Part shown: one piece after another, positions 7,796 through 16,263 of the stretch
How positions within the stretch are numbered: position 1 is the first letter of the stretch
Layout: every line of letters starts with the position of its first letter
NCBI RefSeq assembly: GCF_000715015.1
Contig: NZ_JMIW01000007.1
Span: forward strand, 1-64,000
DNA: 64,000 nt
Direction: 5' to 3'
From: Erythrobacter longus
GTDB lineage: Bacteria; Pseudomonadota; Alphaproteobacteria; Sphingomonadales; Sphingomonadaceae
The notes under the pieces: model-generated
Seen by the model: only the letters and a program-made list of their open reading frames with translations
Told to the model about the DNA's origin: nothing
The model's database searches: none
Translations under genes and position numbers: made by a program

Positions 7796-8526
7796 AGCAC
7801 GACGTATCTGGATTTGGCCCTCAAGCCTATGAAGCGGTGACCTATGCCGCGACCAGCCGCGAGGAGGTGGATGACCGGGTGCGCCGGTTCCTGCCCCTCG
7901 TCCACCGCGCAGCCTGGCACATCTATGGCTCTGGCCGCGACGGGATGGAGGTCGAGGACCTTGTCCAATCCGGCATTGTCGCTCTCACCGAATGCGCGCG
8001 GCGCCACGATGGGCCAACCGAGGATGGCTTTGCCGCCTATGCCAAGATCCGCGTGCGCGGCGCGATGTTCGATCTTCTCCGCAAGCAGATGCACGACACC
8101 CGCACAGCGAGGAAGAAGCGCGCGCGGCTGAATGACGTGGTCGAGGAATTCAAAGCGCTCAACGGCATAGAGCCCACCCGCGAGGCTGTCGCCAAGGCGC
8201 TTGGCATCAGCGATACAGAGCTGCTTGAGATCGAGGCGAGCGCCGTCACCCTCACCTCGATCAGCGACGCCTATGACGAAAGCAACGCCGCCTTCGCAAG
8301 CGCAGACCCCGACCCTTTCGACATACTCTCAGGCCAGGAAGACCGCGAACGACTGATCGCTGCAATGAGGCAGTTGCCAGAGCGGTTGATGCTGGTCTTG
8401 CAATTGTTCTTTGTCGAGGAGCTGAACCTGACGGAGATCGCCGAAGTGCTGGAGGTATCCGTGCCAAGGGTCCACCAATTGCGGGCCAAGGGGCTCAAGG
8501 ATTTGCGGAGGATTTTGGAGGGGTAG
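7792..8526 (+). CDS. fliA: RNA polymerase sigma-28 factor FliA
   Basis: Sigma factor for late flagellar genes, 244 aa. Region 2 lies around residues 20-100 (RRFLPLVHRAAWHIYG, then EDLVQSGIVALTECAR), region 3 around 105-160, and region 4 around 185-240 with the helix-turn-helix LTEIAEVLEVSVPRVHQLR. It overlaps flhA by ATGA. Its antagonist flgM is upstream. TTAAAC-N13-RCCGTCYT sites before motA and flgM are candidate targets. Confidence 0.93.
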   Translation: MKHDVSGFGPQAYEAVTYAATSREEVDDRVRRFLPLVHRAAWHIYGSGRDGMEVEDLVQSGIVALTECARRHDGPTEDGFAAYAKIRVRGAMFDLLRKQMHDTRTARKKRARLNDVVEEFKALNGIEPTREAVAKALGISDTELLEIEASAVTLTSISDAYDESNAAFASADPDPFDILSGQEDRERLIAAMRQLPERLMLVLQLFFVEELNLTEIAEVLEVSVPRVHQLRAKGLKDLRRILEG

Positions 8527-8541
8527 GCCTTCTCACAATTC

Positions 8542-8627
8542 CGTCGTCCCAGCGAAAGCTGGGATCTCAGGCTGCGAGCGCCGTGCTCTCCCGCTCTAGA
8601 CCCCAGCTTCCGCTGGGGCGACGACTG
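8542..8627. repeat. dispersed inverted repeat (CCCAGC..GCTGGG family)
   Basis: Two inverted arms, each with its own small palindrome (CCCAGCGAAAGCTGGG and CCCCAGCTTCCGCTGGGG), flank about 30 bp. GTCGTC at the left edge pairs with GACGAC at the right. The same layout recurs at 10627-10710 and 39634-39723. It lies between fliA and a convergent gene, where it could fold in RNA, but no T-run follows. Confidence 0.85.
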
Positions 8628-8663
8628 AGGTATTGCAAATCTCGAGCATGACAAACCGGCGGT

Positions 8664-9410
8664 TCATCGGATTAGACCCTTCGAAAAATCATAGCTCGAA
8701 AGGGAGTTGGCTAAGGGGTTTTCTGCCTTGATCGTGTTGTTGCGGCGTCCGTCTAACATTCCTTCTCGCTGGCCCGGAATCCACCCCAACCGCTCTTCAA
8801 TCCCGGTAGTCACCGGATCATCGGTCGCCTGAACGGTGATCCGCTTAAGGCTCACTCCCTCGCCAAATGTGGCTGCAAGATTTAGCGGATCGACCTTCTC
8901 TACGCTCATTGGGTCGGCTTCATCGCCAAATGTGACCAGCATCGGCCTGCCGTCGCGCCGCATCGCTCCGCCGCCAACCGGGATAACCATCGGCAGTTCA
9001 CGCACACCTTTATGACGCCTGATCGCATAGACCGTGCGCTCATACCCATCGTCGCCCCGATACTTTCGAGACAAGAGGAACATGATGTTGGCGGCCCAAT
9101 CGATTTCATTTTCGGATCGCAGCAATGCAAAGAGTGTCTGCCCATCCGGCAAATCGACCGCGACTGCCTCCCCTCGAACACTCTTGCGGGTTCGCCCGTT
9201 GACCACCACGGTTCCAGCTCCAGCAACCGTTGCGCCAACCTCAATCACGCTAGACCCGGTTTTGAGCCCCTCAGGCGTCTCAACTTCAACACTCAAACGG
9301 TAGCGATAACTGGGAACCTCGCTCTCAAAACACCCGCCTATCAGCAAAGCGCCTGCCAACACGGCGACCATCCGAAGCCCAAACCGGTGTAACCCAAGCT
9401 GCCTTAACAT
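8664..9410 (-). CDS. uncharacterised lipoprotein
   Basis: 248-aa protein that I do not recognise as a named family. It has a lipoprotein signal peptide with lipobox LIGGC, so Cys27 would be lipidated. The mature part looks like a beta-rich extracytoplasmic domain with a tract 'SSVIEVGATVAGAGTVVVNG' and no catalytic motif I can name. The start at 9410 follows a GGAAGGGA purine run. The frame runs on to 9608, but that extension reads through GC-rich repeats and is probably not translated. It is convergent with fliA. Confidence 0.7.
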   Translation of the reverse strand: MLRQLGLHRFGLRMVAVLAGALLIGGCFESEVPSYRYRLSVEVETPEGLKTGSSVIEVGATVAGAGTVVVNGRTRKSVRGEAVAVDLPDGQTLFALLRSENEIDWAANIMFLLSRKYRGDDGYERTVYAIRRHKGVRELPMVIPVGGGAMRRDGRPMLVTFGDEADPMSVEKVDPLNLAATFGEGVSLKRITVQATDDPVTTGIEERLGWIPGQREGMLDGRRNNTIKAENPLANSLSSYDFSKGLIR

Positions 9411-9498
9411 CGCGTCCCTTCCCTCTGATCGCCTCGCCCAAACGAGTAGCGCCAAGACGTTGAGGCGGGGTAAATTGGTGAGCTTTGCGCTGCAAATC

Positions 9499-9582
9499 GC
9501 CCACCCCCAACCCCTCCCGCGAGCGGGAGGGGAGCGAGACTTGCCGAACCGTAGGTAAGGCTTAGTCGCAGCGGGGTGGGCC
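9499..9582. repeat. GC-rich palindromic repeat (CCTCCCGC..GCGGGAGG family)
   Basis: Runs from GCCCACCC through the palindrome CCCCTCCCGCGAGCGGGAGG to TAGTCGCAGCGGGGTGGGC. The two edges are inverse complements (GCCCACCC and GGGTGGGC). The same family is clustered around the DUF559 gene at 39.9-40.7 kb. Confidence 0.8.
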
Positions 9583-9605
9583 TGCGCAACAAGTAAGGCG
9601 AGCTT

Positions 9606-9640
9606 CACACTAGCTTTCGCTGGGGTGACGGTGAGACTTG
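9606..9640. repeat. single arm of the CCCAGC..GCTGGG repeat
   Basis: CTAGCTTTCGCTGGGGTGAC matches the right arm of the dispersed inverted repeats at 8542 and 10627. No partner arm is found within 100 bp. It lies 16-50 nt upstream of the BASS transporter start and may form part of its leader. Confidence 0.6.
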
Positions 9641-9655
9641 GGCTAGTGGACCTCT

Positions 9656-10618
9656 ATGCTCGCCAAACTCACCAACAACTTTGCCCTGCTCACTCTGATC
9701 GGTGTCGCTTTGGCTTGGGTTTACCCGCCGTCCATGACGTGGATGACCGATGGTTCGATCCGCATCGCGGGACAGCCGCTTTTGTCGGTTGCGCTGGGGC
9801 TCATCATGCTCGCAATGGGCCTGACGCTAAGTTTTGAGGATTACAGGTGGCTGACTGAGCTTCCGAAAGCGCTGATCGCGGGGGTCGCCTTGCAATTTGC
9901 AGTGATGCCGCTGGCGGGGTTCGGGATCGCTTGGGGACTGGGGCTGGAAGAAGGGCTTGCGGTCGGCCTTATCCTTGTCGCCTGTTGCCCGGGCGGGACG
10001 GCGTCCAACATCGTCGCTTACCTTGCACGCGGCAATGTCGCTTTGTCGGTGGCGATGACCATGGTTTCGACCTTTGCCGCGATTGCGCTCACCCCGCTGC
10101 TTACCGGAGAACTGGCGGGCACCTATGTCGAGATCGACCGTTGGAATTTGCTCAGGAACATGGTCGCGATTGTATTGGTGCCCGTGCTCTTGGGGAGCCT
10201 CCTCAACCGACTGTTCCCAAGCGTTGCCGAGCGGGTGAGCACGTTTCTGCCATTGATCGCAGTGGTCCTGGTGATCCTGATTGTCGGAGGCATTGTCGGC
10301 GGGGCAAAGGCCCAGATTGCCGAGCATGCGGGCGTCCTTTTGCTCGCGACCTTGATGCTCCATGCGATTGGATTTGCGCTTGGCTATGCTTTGGCGCGGG
10401 CGTTGGGATTGGGCGTTCAAGAGGCGCGCACCATTTCTATCGAAGTGGGGATGCAGAATTCGGGTCTCGGCTCTGGCCTTGCCAAAACCCCCGCCTTCCA
10501 AGCGCAATTTGCCAGCGCCACTCAGGCCGCATTAGCGCCCGTGCCAGCCGCGATTTCGGCAGTGTGGCATGTGTTGATCGGGAGCATTCTGGCGAGCTGG
10601 TGGCGGCGCAAGGGTTAG
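9656..10618 (+). CDS. bile acid:sodium symporter (BASS) family transporter
   Basis: 320-aa integral membrane protein with about nine or ten hydrophobic helices. The family signature is clear: 'VACCPGGTASNIVAYLARGN' in the first discontinuous helix region and SIEVGMQNSGLGSGLA in the second, which form the sodium-binding crossover of BASS proteins. The substrate is unknown; bacterial members carry organic anions such as pantoate or other carboxylates. No enzyme next to it suggests a substrate. Confidence 0.88.
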   Translation: MLAKLTNNFALLTLIGVALAWVYPPSMTWMTDGSIRIAGQPLLSVALGLIMLAMGLTLSFEDYRWLTELPKALIAGVALQFAVMPLAGFGIAWGLGLEEGLAVGLILVACCPGGTASNIVAYLARGNVALSVAMTMVSTFAAIALTPLLTGELAGTYVEIDRWNLLRNMVAIVLVPVLLGSLLNRLFPSVAERVSTFLPLIAVVLVILIVGGIVGGAKAQIAEHAGVLLLATLMLHAIGFALGYALARALGLGVQEARTISIEVGMQNSGLGSGLAKTPAFQAQFASATQAALAPVPAAISAVWHVLIGSILASWWRRKG

Positions 10619-10626
10619 GCTCTCTT

Positions 10627-10710
10627 CGTCATCCCAGCGAAGGCTGGGATCTAGGGCCAAAAGCTCCGTGCCCCGACGCTCTAGAACCCAGCTTTCGCTG
10701 GGGTGACGGA
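10627..10710. repeat. dispersed inverted repeat (CCCAGC..GCTGGG family)
   Basis: The left arm CGTCATCCCAGCGAAGGCTG and the right arm CAGCTTTCGCTGGGGTGACG face each other across about 40 bp. The right arm is read on the minus strand as the last codons and stop of the neighbouring phosphotransferase (tail VTPAKAGF). Confidence 0.88.
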
Positions 10711-12057
10711 CTTGGTCCAACGCTCTCGTGCAGCGGTAAGGGCAGGGTATTTGGGACTGTCAATCTCAACTTTCTTGAGCAAAAATCTCTTCATTCTCGT
10801 CACGTCGAAATCTTCGAGGGTCAATTCACCTTTGAGGATGGATTTCGAGTCGTCTTCGCTGAAGAACAGGTCCCAACCGTAATTCCATTGCGCCCGCTTC
10901 GCAATTCCCAGAGCATTTCGAGCTACGGCGAGCTGGAACCGGTCATGTCCCTCAATCTTGCCCTTGAGGGTTTCCAGCCACTCAGAGACCGCAACCAGAA
11001 TTTCCCAATCAATCGCCTCGCCATCCTCCTGGGATTCCTCCAGTGGGAAATACTCGAATTTCTTCCCGCGCTCGCTGGCAGAAAGATCCTCCTCAAGCAG
11101 CATCAACAGGTCCAATTCCTGCTCGCTGGTCCGGCGCGAGATCACGACGCGCTCCAGCATTCGGTCTTCGCCAGAACGCCAGATTTTGGCCATGCGCAGG
11201 CAGCCGAGTGCCCACCACACGGTGCGATGGATCAGCCAGTAACGGAAACGCTTGGCGTCCACTTTTCGCCCGCCGTTGACTTGATAGGCATCGAAGTAAG
11301 TTTCCAAGTCAGAAAGCCCCAGAGCGGGCCGGTCATATCGGTGAAATCGCCATACAGCCATGCAGCCAAAGGCGAGATCTTCATGGTAATCGCCCAAATG
11401 CGCAAGCTCCCAATCGAGGACGCCGGTGAGCCAGCCTTCCTGATCCACTAGCAGATTGCCCATGCGATAATCGCCATGGATCAGGACAGGTTCGATAGGA
11501 TCGGGGCAATTGTCCTCCATCCATTTCAGGCCCAGCGCGATGATCGGACGGTCGCCGCCTGCTTCCTCGAACTGTGATTTCAGCTCTGCGATAGCTCCGC
11601 GGTAATCCATCACCGGCACTTCATCAGGCACATCCTCAACGCAAAGCGTGTGAATTTTCGCGAGATTTGCCGCGCATTCAGCGATCAGCCGATCAGGGTC
11701 GGGGCCTTCCAGGATTTCCTTGGGATTGGGCGTGCCGGAAAGCGCCTCCATCACAAAGCCAGAGCCGATGCCGTCCTCGGGCCGTAGCTCGGCCACAACC
11801 ACAGGGGCCGTCACGCCGGCAGCTTTTGCCGCGCGGATCACCGCCGCCTCGACATCGTGGCCAAAGGGGCGGCCTTCCATGAATTCAAGGCTGGGCGCGC
11901 GGCGCAAGACATAGGCGCCCGCGCCTGCTTCAAAGCGCCAGCTTTCCATGGTGGCACCGCCCGTCAGCCGCGTCAGGCCGGCCGGTGTATCAAGCCCCGC
12001 TCGGGCGCAAACCCGGGCGAGGCCTTCGAGCAGTTGATCGGTTGATGTGTCGCCCAT
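10681..12057 (-). CDS. APH-family phosphotransferase with C-terminal DUF6285-like region
   Basis: 458-aa protein. Residues about 20-330 form an aminoglycoside-phosphotransferase/choline-kinase-like fold, with the catalytic loop VLIHGDYRMGNLL (HGDxxxxN) and the metal-binding 'GVLDWELAHLGD'. The last 110 residues resemble the small helical domain often found next to or fused with such kinases in acyl-CoA-degrading gene sets. The phosphate acceptor is unknown. In related bacteria these genes accompany acyl-CoA dehydrogenases, but none is adjacent here. The tail VTPAKAGF is encoded by the dispersed repeat at 10627-10710, so the original C-terminus has been replaced or extended. Confidence 0.82.
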   Translation of the reverse strand: MGDTSTDQLLEGLARVCARAGLDTPAGLTRLTGGATMESWRFEAGAGAYVLRRAPSLEFMEGRPFGHDVEAAVIRAAKAAGVTAPVVVAELRPEDGIGSGFVMEALSGTPNPKEILEGPDPDRLIAECAANLAKIHTLCVEDVPDEVPVMDYRGAIAELKSQFEEAGGDRPIIALGLKWMEDNCPDPIEPVLIHGDYRMGNLLVDQEGWLTGVLDWELAHLGDYHEDLAFGCMAVWRFHRYDRPALGLSDLETYFDAYQVNGGRKVDAKRFRYWLIHRTVWWALGCLRMAKIWRSGEDRMLERVVISRRTSEQELDLLMLLEEDLSASERGKKFEYFPLEESQEDGEAIDWEILVAVSEWLETLKGKIEGHDRFQLAVARNALGIAKRAQWNYGWDLFFSEDDSKSILKGELTLEDFDVTRMKRFLLKKVEIDSPKYPALTAARERWTKSVTPAKAGF

Positions 12058-12085
12058 TTTGGGCTCTTAACGCGTCAAACGCAGC

Positions 12086-12883
12086 CTAGTCGAGCTTCTT
12101 GCGCATCCGCTTGGCGCGCTCCTTCGGACTTGGGTGGGTGCTGGTCCATGCGGCAAGTCCGCCGCCACCGCTGCCACCGCTCATCGCCTCGAGCTTTTCG
12201 AGCGCGGTCACGCAGGCCTGCGCGTCGTAACCTTTGTCCTGCATGAATTCGAGCGCATAATCGTCCGCTTCGCGTTCGTGCTTCTGGCTGTGCTGCGCGC
12301 TGATAACGTCGCCGAAAAACTTACCGATTTCGGAATTTGCAAGCGCGCCGATCTTGCTGTCGGCGGTGCCTGCCACGCTCATCGCTGCTTCTTTCTGAAG
12401 CGCGCCTTGCATGCGTTTCTTGGTGTGCTCGCGCTGGACGTGGCCGATTTCGTGGCCGATCACATAGCGCACTTCGTCATCGGTAAACTGGTCCATGAGC
12501 CCTGCAAAAATGCGGATCGTGCCGTTCGCCATCGCAAAGGCGTTCACATCGCTAACGAGGTAGGCTTTGATGTCGAGGTCGAGCCCATCATAGCTTTCGA
12601 GCCCCTGAGACAGAGCGGCCAAACGTTGACCATAGGGGTCATTCGGGCCTGCAACGGGGTTTTTGCCGTCCATTTCGGTGCTCATCTGATCGAAGAAGAC
12701 TTTCATCTCTGCATCAGAATAACTGGCCGCTTCGACCACTTTCTTCGCAGAACCCATGATGTCGCCAAAGCTTTGCGCGCTGGCAGGGCCGGCAAGGCTT
12801 ACGCCGCCCAAAAGAGCCGCAATCGCGGTAAAATCACGCCTGGAAATCGTTTTGGGCGAAATTGTGGGGTCGGAACGGTCCAT
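12086..12883 (-). CDS. M48-family zinc metalloprotease
   Basis: 265-aa exported protease. The N-terminus has a twin-arginine-like SRRDF motif (residues 15-19), a hydrophobic core and cleavage near ASAQ (about 37). The HEXXH zinc motif is HEIGH at 144-148 and the third ligand is probably E203 in EREADD. The C-terminus ends in the STHPSPKERAKRM motif typical of the LoiP/BepA-like M48 group. The start at 12883 is set by AGGAGAG 7-8 nt upstream. A role in outer-membrane or periplasmic protein quality control is likely from the family. Confidence 0.88.
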   Translation of the reverse strand: MDRSDPTISPKTISRRDFTAIAALLGGVSLAGPASAQSFGDIMGSAKKVVEAASYSDAEMKVFFDQMSTEMDGKNPVAGPNDPYGQRLAALSQGLESYDGLDLDIKAYLVSDVNAFAMANGTIRIFAGLMDQFTDDEVRYVIGHEIGHVQREHTKKRMQGALQKEAAMSVAGTADSKIGALANSEIGKFFGDVISAQHSQKHEREADDYALEFMQDKGYDAQACVTALEKLEAMSGGSGGGGLAAWTSTHPSPKERAKRMRKKLD

Positions 12884-12916
12884 GCTGTGTCTCTCCTGCA
12901 CACGAAATCAGATTTG

Positions 12917-12958
12917 AATAAAAAGAGACGAGGCCTAGGTCGCGCTAGACCCCGTCTC
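12917..12958 (-). terminator. Rho-independent terminator of the aldehyde dehydrogenase gene
   Basis: On the minus strand GAGACGGGGTCTAG and CTAGGCCTCGTCTC form an imperfect 14-bp stem with a short loop, followed by TTTTTATT. It lies 35 nt beyond the stop of the aldehyde dehydrogenase gene. Confidence 0.75.
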
Positions 12959-12992
12959 CGGAAACGTAGTATAGGTCAAATTGCGCTAAAGA

Positions 12993-14420
12993 TTAAGCGA
13001 CAACATTGTCTTTCTTAATCGTGATGACTTGAGGATAGGTAAATTCCTTCATGCCATCGAGACCATATTCAGCGCCAAAGCCCGATTGTTTGTGCCCGCC
13101 AAAAGGCGCAAACGGCGATAGGTGCATGAATTCATTGACCCATACTGTGCCTGTTTCAAGCTTCTCGGCGATCTCGACGCCCTTATTCGTGTCCGCCGTC
13201 CAAACAGCGCCAGCAAGGCCATACTCTGAGTTATTGGCGCGCTCGATCACTTCTTCTTCGGTGGAAAACTTCATCAAAGGCATGACCGGACCAAACTGTT
13301 CTTCGGCAACGATGCGCGCGTCTTCTGGTGGATTGTCGAGGATCGTGATCGGCACATAGTAGCCCGTGCCCGATGGGTCCTTGTCCCCGCCGGTCAGGAA
13401 CTTGTAGCCATTGTCCTTGGCATCTTCGATCAGCTCGAGCACGCGCTCATACTGTTTCTTGTTCTGGATGGGGCCAACGCCGGTCCCTTGTTCAGAGCCA
13501 TCACCCACCTTCACATTCCTGGCATATTCCGCGATTGCCTGCGAAAGCTCATCATAGATGTCTTCGTGGATGTAAACGCGCTTTGCCGCGATGCAGACCT
13601 GGCCTGCGTTCTGGAAAGATGACCAGAAAAGCTGCTCGGCCACCTTCTTGGGATCAGCGTCAGGCATAACGATAGAGGCGTCATTGCCGCCAAGTTCGAG
13701 CGTGATGCGTTTGAGGTCTGCCGACGCGCCTTCCATGATTTTCTTGCCCGTCTCGGTCGATCCGGTGAAGGTGATCTTGTCGATGCCAGGGTGGCTGGTG
13801 ATCATCGGACCAAGCGCATCTTCGCCGGTGATGATGTTGACCGTTCCAGCCGGCACCTTGTCCGCGATAAGCTCTGCGACGCGAAGGGTGGTAAGCGGGG
13901 TGAAGGGCGAGGGCTTCAACACAATCGTGCAGCCGCTCATCAGCGCAGGCACAATCTTCTGGATCGCCATCATCAATGGGAAGTTCCACGGCACAATGCC
14001 GCCCACAACGCCAACCGGCACGCGGCGGGTGCGCGAAAGGCGCTGGTCTGAATCTTCGTTGATCACATCTTCGAGTTTGAGCGTCGATTGCGCTTTGGAA
14101 ATGCCAGCCGCGCCAAAGATCTCGCCTTGCGCCTGAGCATGAGGCTTACCCTGCTCAGCGGTCAGGAGGCGGAACAGCTCATCGGAATTGTCCTTGATCG
14201 CAGCCGAAATCGCCATGCACGCGGCTGCACGTTCCTCATGCGAAGTGTTTTTCCATGTTTTGAACGCGGCGCGCGCTGCGGCGACCGCACGGTCGAGCTC
14301 TTCTGCGCCGCACGCAGGAACCTGGCCGATAACCTGTTCATTGGCAGGGTTCACAACATCCAGCCATTCGCCATTTTCGACCATCTCACCATTGATGAGG
14401 TTCTTGTATTGGGTGACCAT
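12993..14420 (-). CDS. NAD(P)-dependent aldehyde dehydrogenase
   Basis: 475-aa soluble enzyme oxidising an aldehyde to the acid. Typical ALDH elements are present in order: 'VVGGIVPWNFPLMMAIQKIV' (cofactor region), 'ITFTGSTETGKKIM', the catalytic Glu in LELGGNDASIV and the catalytic Cys in NAGQVCIAAKRVY. The start at 14420 follows GGAGAG; an in-frame ATG at 14435 is less likely. A terminator follows the gene and it appears to be a single transcription unit. The substrate cannot be told from sequence; it is close to succinate-semialdehyde or betaine-aldehyde type enzymes. Confidence 0.9.
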   Translation of the reverse strand: MVTQYKNLINGEMVENGEWLDVVNPANEQVIGQVPACGAEELDRAVAAARAAFKTWKNTSHEERAAACMAISAAIKDNSDELFRLLTAEQGKPHAQAQGEIFGAAGISKAQSTLKLEDVINEDSDQRLSRTRRVPVGVVGGIVPWNFPLMMAIQKIVPALMSGCTIVLKPSPFTPLTTLRVAELIADKVPAGTVNIITGEDALGPMITSHPGIDKITFTGSTETGKKIMEGASADLKRITLELGGNDASIVMPDADPKKVAEQLFWSSFQNAGQVCIAAKRVYIHEDIYDELSQAIAEYARNVKVGDGSEQGTGVGPIQNKKQYERVLELIEDAKDNGYKFLTGGDKDPSGTGYYVPITILDNPPEDARIVAEEQFGPVMPLMKFSTEEEVIERANNSEYGLAGAVWTADTNKGVEIAEKLETGTVWVNEFMHLSPFAPFGGHKQSGFGAEYGLDGMKEFTYPQVITIKKDNVVA

Positions 14421-14619
14421 TTCTCTCTCCGTCATGCAGACTCAGTTTTCGTGTTGTCCAACAAGGTGGACCATTGCCCGCAAAAATCAATTGCGAATTG
14501 CAATCGAAGGGGCGGGAAGGGAGCGGGACGGAAGCGTACAAGCGATGAAAAGCGTGAAGTGAGCGTTGCACCGTGGCAAGCCTTGGTTATGTGTGGCGCG
14601 AAAATATGGAGATTTTGTG

Positions 14620-15336
14620 ATGACCGATGGACCAGGCGAAACTGCACACGACCTTGTAATCTATGGCAGCCCCGTCTCGCCTTTTGCGCGCAAGGCAATG
14701 GCGGTCTGCATCGAAAAGGGTGCCGGGTTCGATTTTGAAGCGGTGGGTATCATGCCCATGCCTGACTGGTTCAAGGCAATTTCCCCCATGCGTCGCATCC
14801 CTGTTTTGCGTGATCGCTCTATTTCAGCAGAGGGCGAGGCAGGCACGATCGCCGATAGCTCCGCCATGTGCGCCTATATTGATCGCAAGCATCCAGAGCC
14901 CACGCTTTACGGCGCAACCGCCTATGGTCATGGCCGCGCGCTGATGATTGAGGAATATGCCGATACGACGCTGGCGATGGCGGGCGGTCTTGGCATTTTC
15001 AGGCCGGTGTTCTTTTCGATCGTTCAAGGCAAAGAACCCGATGTCGCCAAAGCGCGTGAGACATGGGCCAATGAATTTCCGCCGATCCTTGCCTATTTGA
15101 ACGGTCAGCTTGGCGATGCTGACTTCTTTATCGAAGACACGCTTTCCATTGCCGATATCGCGGTAACGGCGTGCATGATGCAGGTCGCGCTCGTCGCAGA
15201 TATGCCGCTTGGCGATTACCCGGCCTTGGCCAAGCATTATGCGCATATGACGGCCCGCCCTTCCATCGCGGGCCCGTTTGCAAAGGCAGAAGGCATTGTT
15301 CGCAAAGCCTTGCCCGAGCGTATCCAACTGACCTAA
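14620..15336 (+). CDS. glutathione S-transferase family protein
   Basis: 238-aa two-domain GST. The N-terminal thioredoxin-like domain (about 10-95) begins LVIYGSPVSPFARKAM, where a serine in SPVS may be the catalytic residue, and contains the cis-proline RRIPVL motif and the glutathione-binding DSSAMCAYI. The C-terminal all-helical domain has the N-capping LSIADIAVTA motif. The start at 14620 follows GGAG. The function is probably conjugation or detoxification. It precedes mtnP by 41 nt on the same strand. Confidence 0.88.
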   Translation: MTDGPGETAHDLVIYGSPVSPFARKAMAVCIEKGAGFDFEAVGIMPMPDWFKAISPMRRIPVLRDRSISAEGEAGTIADSSAMCAYIDRKHPEPTLYGATAYGHGRALMIEEYADTTLAMAGGLGIFRPVFFSIVQGKEPDVAKARETWANEFPPILAYLNGQLGDADFFIEDTLSIADIAVTACMMQVALVADMPLGDYPALAKHYAHMTARPSIAGPFAKAEGIVRKALPERIQLT

Positions 15337-15377
15337 GGGTTGCACAAAGGGACGCAGAAGGGACACGCCCAAACACT

Positions 15378-16253
15378 ATGGCCAAAAACTGGTGCATCGG
15401 GATCATCGGAGGCTCTGGCCTTTACGATATTGAGGGGATCGAGGATGAGCAGTGGCTTGCGCTCGAAACCCCTTGGGGCGATCCGTCTGATGAAATCCTG
15501 TTCGGGCGCATTGATGATGTGCAAGTGCGCTTTCTCCCGCGCCATGGCCGGGGGCATCCGATCTCTCCCAGCGGGCTGAATTCACGGGCGAACATCGACG
15601 CGTTAAAGCGCGCAGGATGCACCGACATTCTGGCCATAAGCGCGGTCGGTTCCCTTCGCGAAGAAATCGAACCGGGCCGCTTTGCGATTGCCGAGCAGTT
15701 TATTGATAACACGCGGGGGAGAGCCTCCAGCTTCTTCACCAGCGGATGCGTGGCGCATGTCTCCATGGCCGATCCGGTCTGCCCGCGCCTGTCCGAAATG
15801 GCGGCGAAGGCAGTGACCGCGGCCAAGGGCAAAGTGGCAACCGGCGCGACCTATCTCGCGATGGAAGGCCCGCAATTTTCCACGCGCGCTGAAAGCCATA
15901 TGTACCGGGCCTGGGGCGCCGACATCATCGGCATGACCGCCATGCCAGAGGCAAAACTGGCGCGCGAGGCAGAGCTTCCCTACGCGCTGATCGGCATGGC
16001 TACCGATTACGATTGCTGGCATGAGGAAGAAGAGGCGGTCGACGTCGCCGCAGTGCTCAAGCAGATGAAAGCCAATGGCGCTTTGGCCCGCAAGGCGGTG
16101 CTGAATTTCATCAAGGCCCTGCCCAAAACGCGCAAAGCTTCCCCCATCGATACCTGCCTCGACGAGAGCATCATCACCGCCCCCAACGAGCGCGATCCAG
16201 CGCTTTTGGCAAAGCTTGATGCGGTGGCAGGGCGAGTGCTCAAATCAAAATAG
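15378..16253 (+). CDS. mtnP: S-methyl-5'-thioadenosine phosphorylase
   Basis: Cleaves methylthioadenosine with phosphate to adenine and methylthioribose-1-phosphate in methionine salvage and polyamine metabolism. The 291-aa protein has the family landmarks IGIIGGSGLYDIEG at the N-terminus, NSRANIDALKRAGC and ISAVGSL (substrate and phosphate site), and TYLAMEGPQFSTRAE (ribose and base site). The start at 15378 is the first codon giving the canonical N-terminus. No other mtn genes are nearby. Confidence 0.93.
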   Translation: MAKNWCIGIIGGSGLYDIEGIEDEQWLALETPWGDPSDEILFGRIDDVQVRFLPRHGRGHPISPSGLNSRANIDALKRAGCTDILAISAVGSLREEIEPGRFAIAEQFIDNTRGRASSFFTSGCVAHVSMADPVCPRLSEMAAKAVTAAKGKVATGATYLAMEGPQFSTRAESHMYRAWGADIIGMTAMPEAKLAREAELPYALIGMATDYDCWHEEEEAVDVAAVLKQMKANGALARKAVLNFIKALPKTRKASPIDTCLDESIITAPNERDPALLAKLDAVAGRVLKSK

Positions 16254-16263
16254 GAAATCGGTT

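Noticed and set aside
8542-8627. Terminator for fliA
   Set aside because: Strong hairpins but no T-run, and the same sequence occurs in positions that are not gene ends; classed as a dispersed repeat.
9931-11451. 506-codon open frame across the BASS gene, a repeat and the phosphotransferase
   Set aside because: It runs through two well-supported genes and a dispersed repeat; composition is not protein-like.
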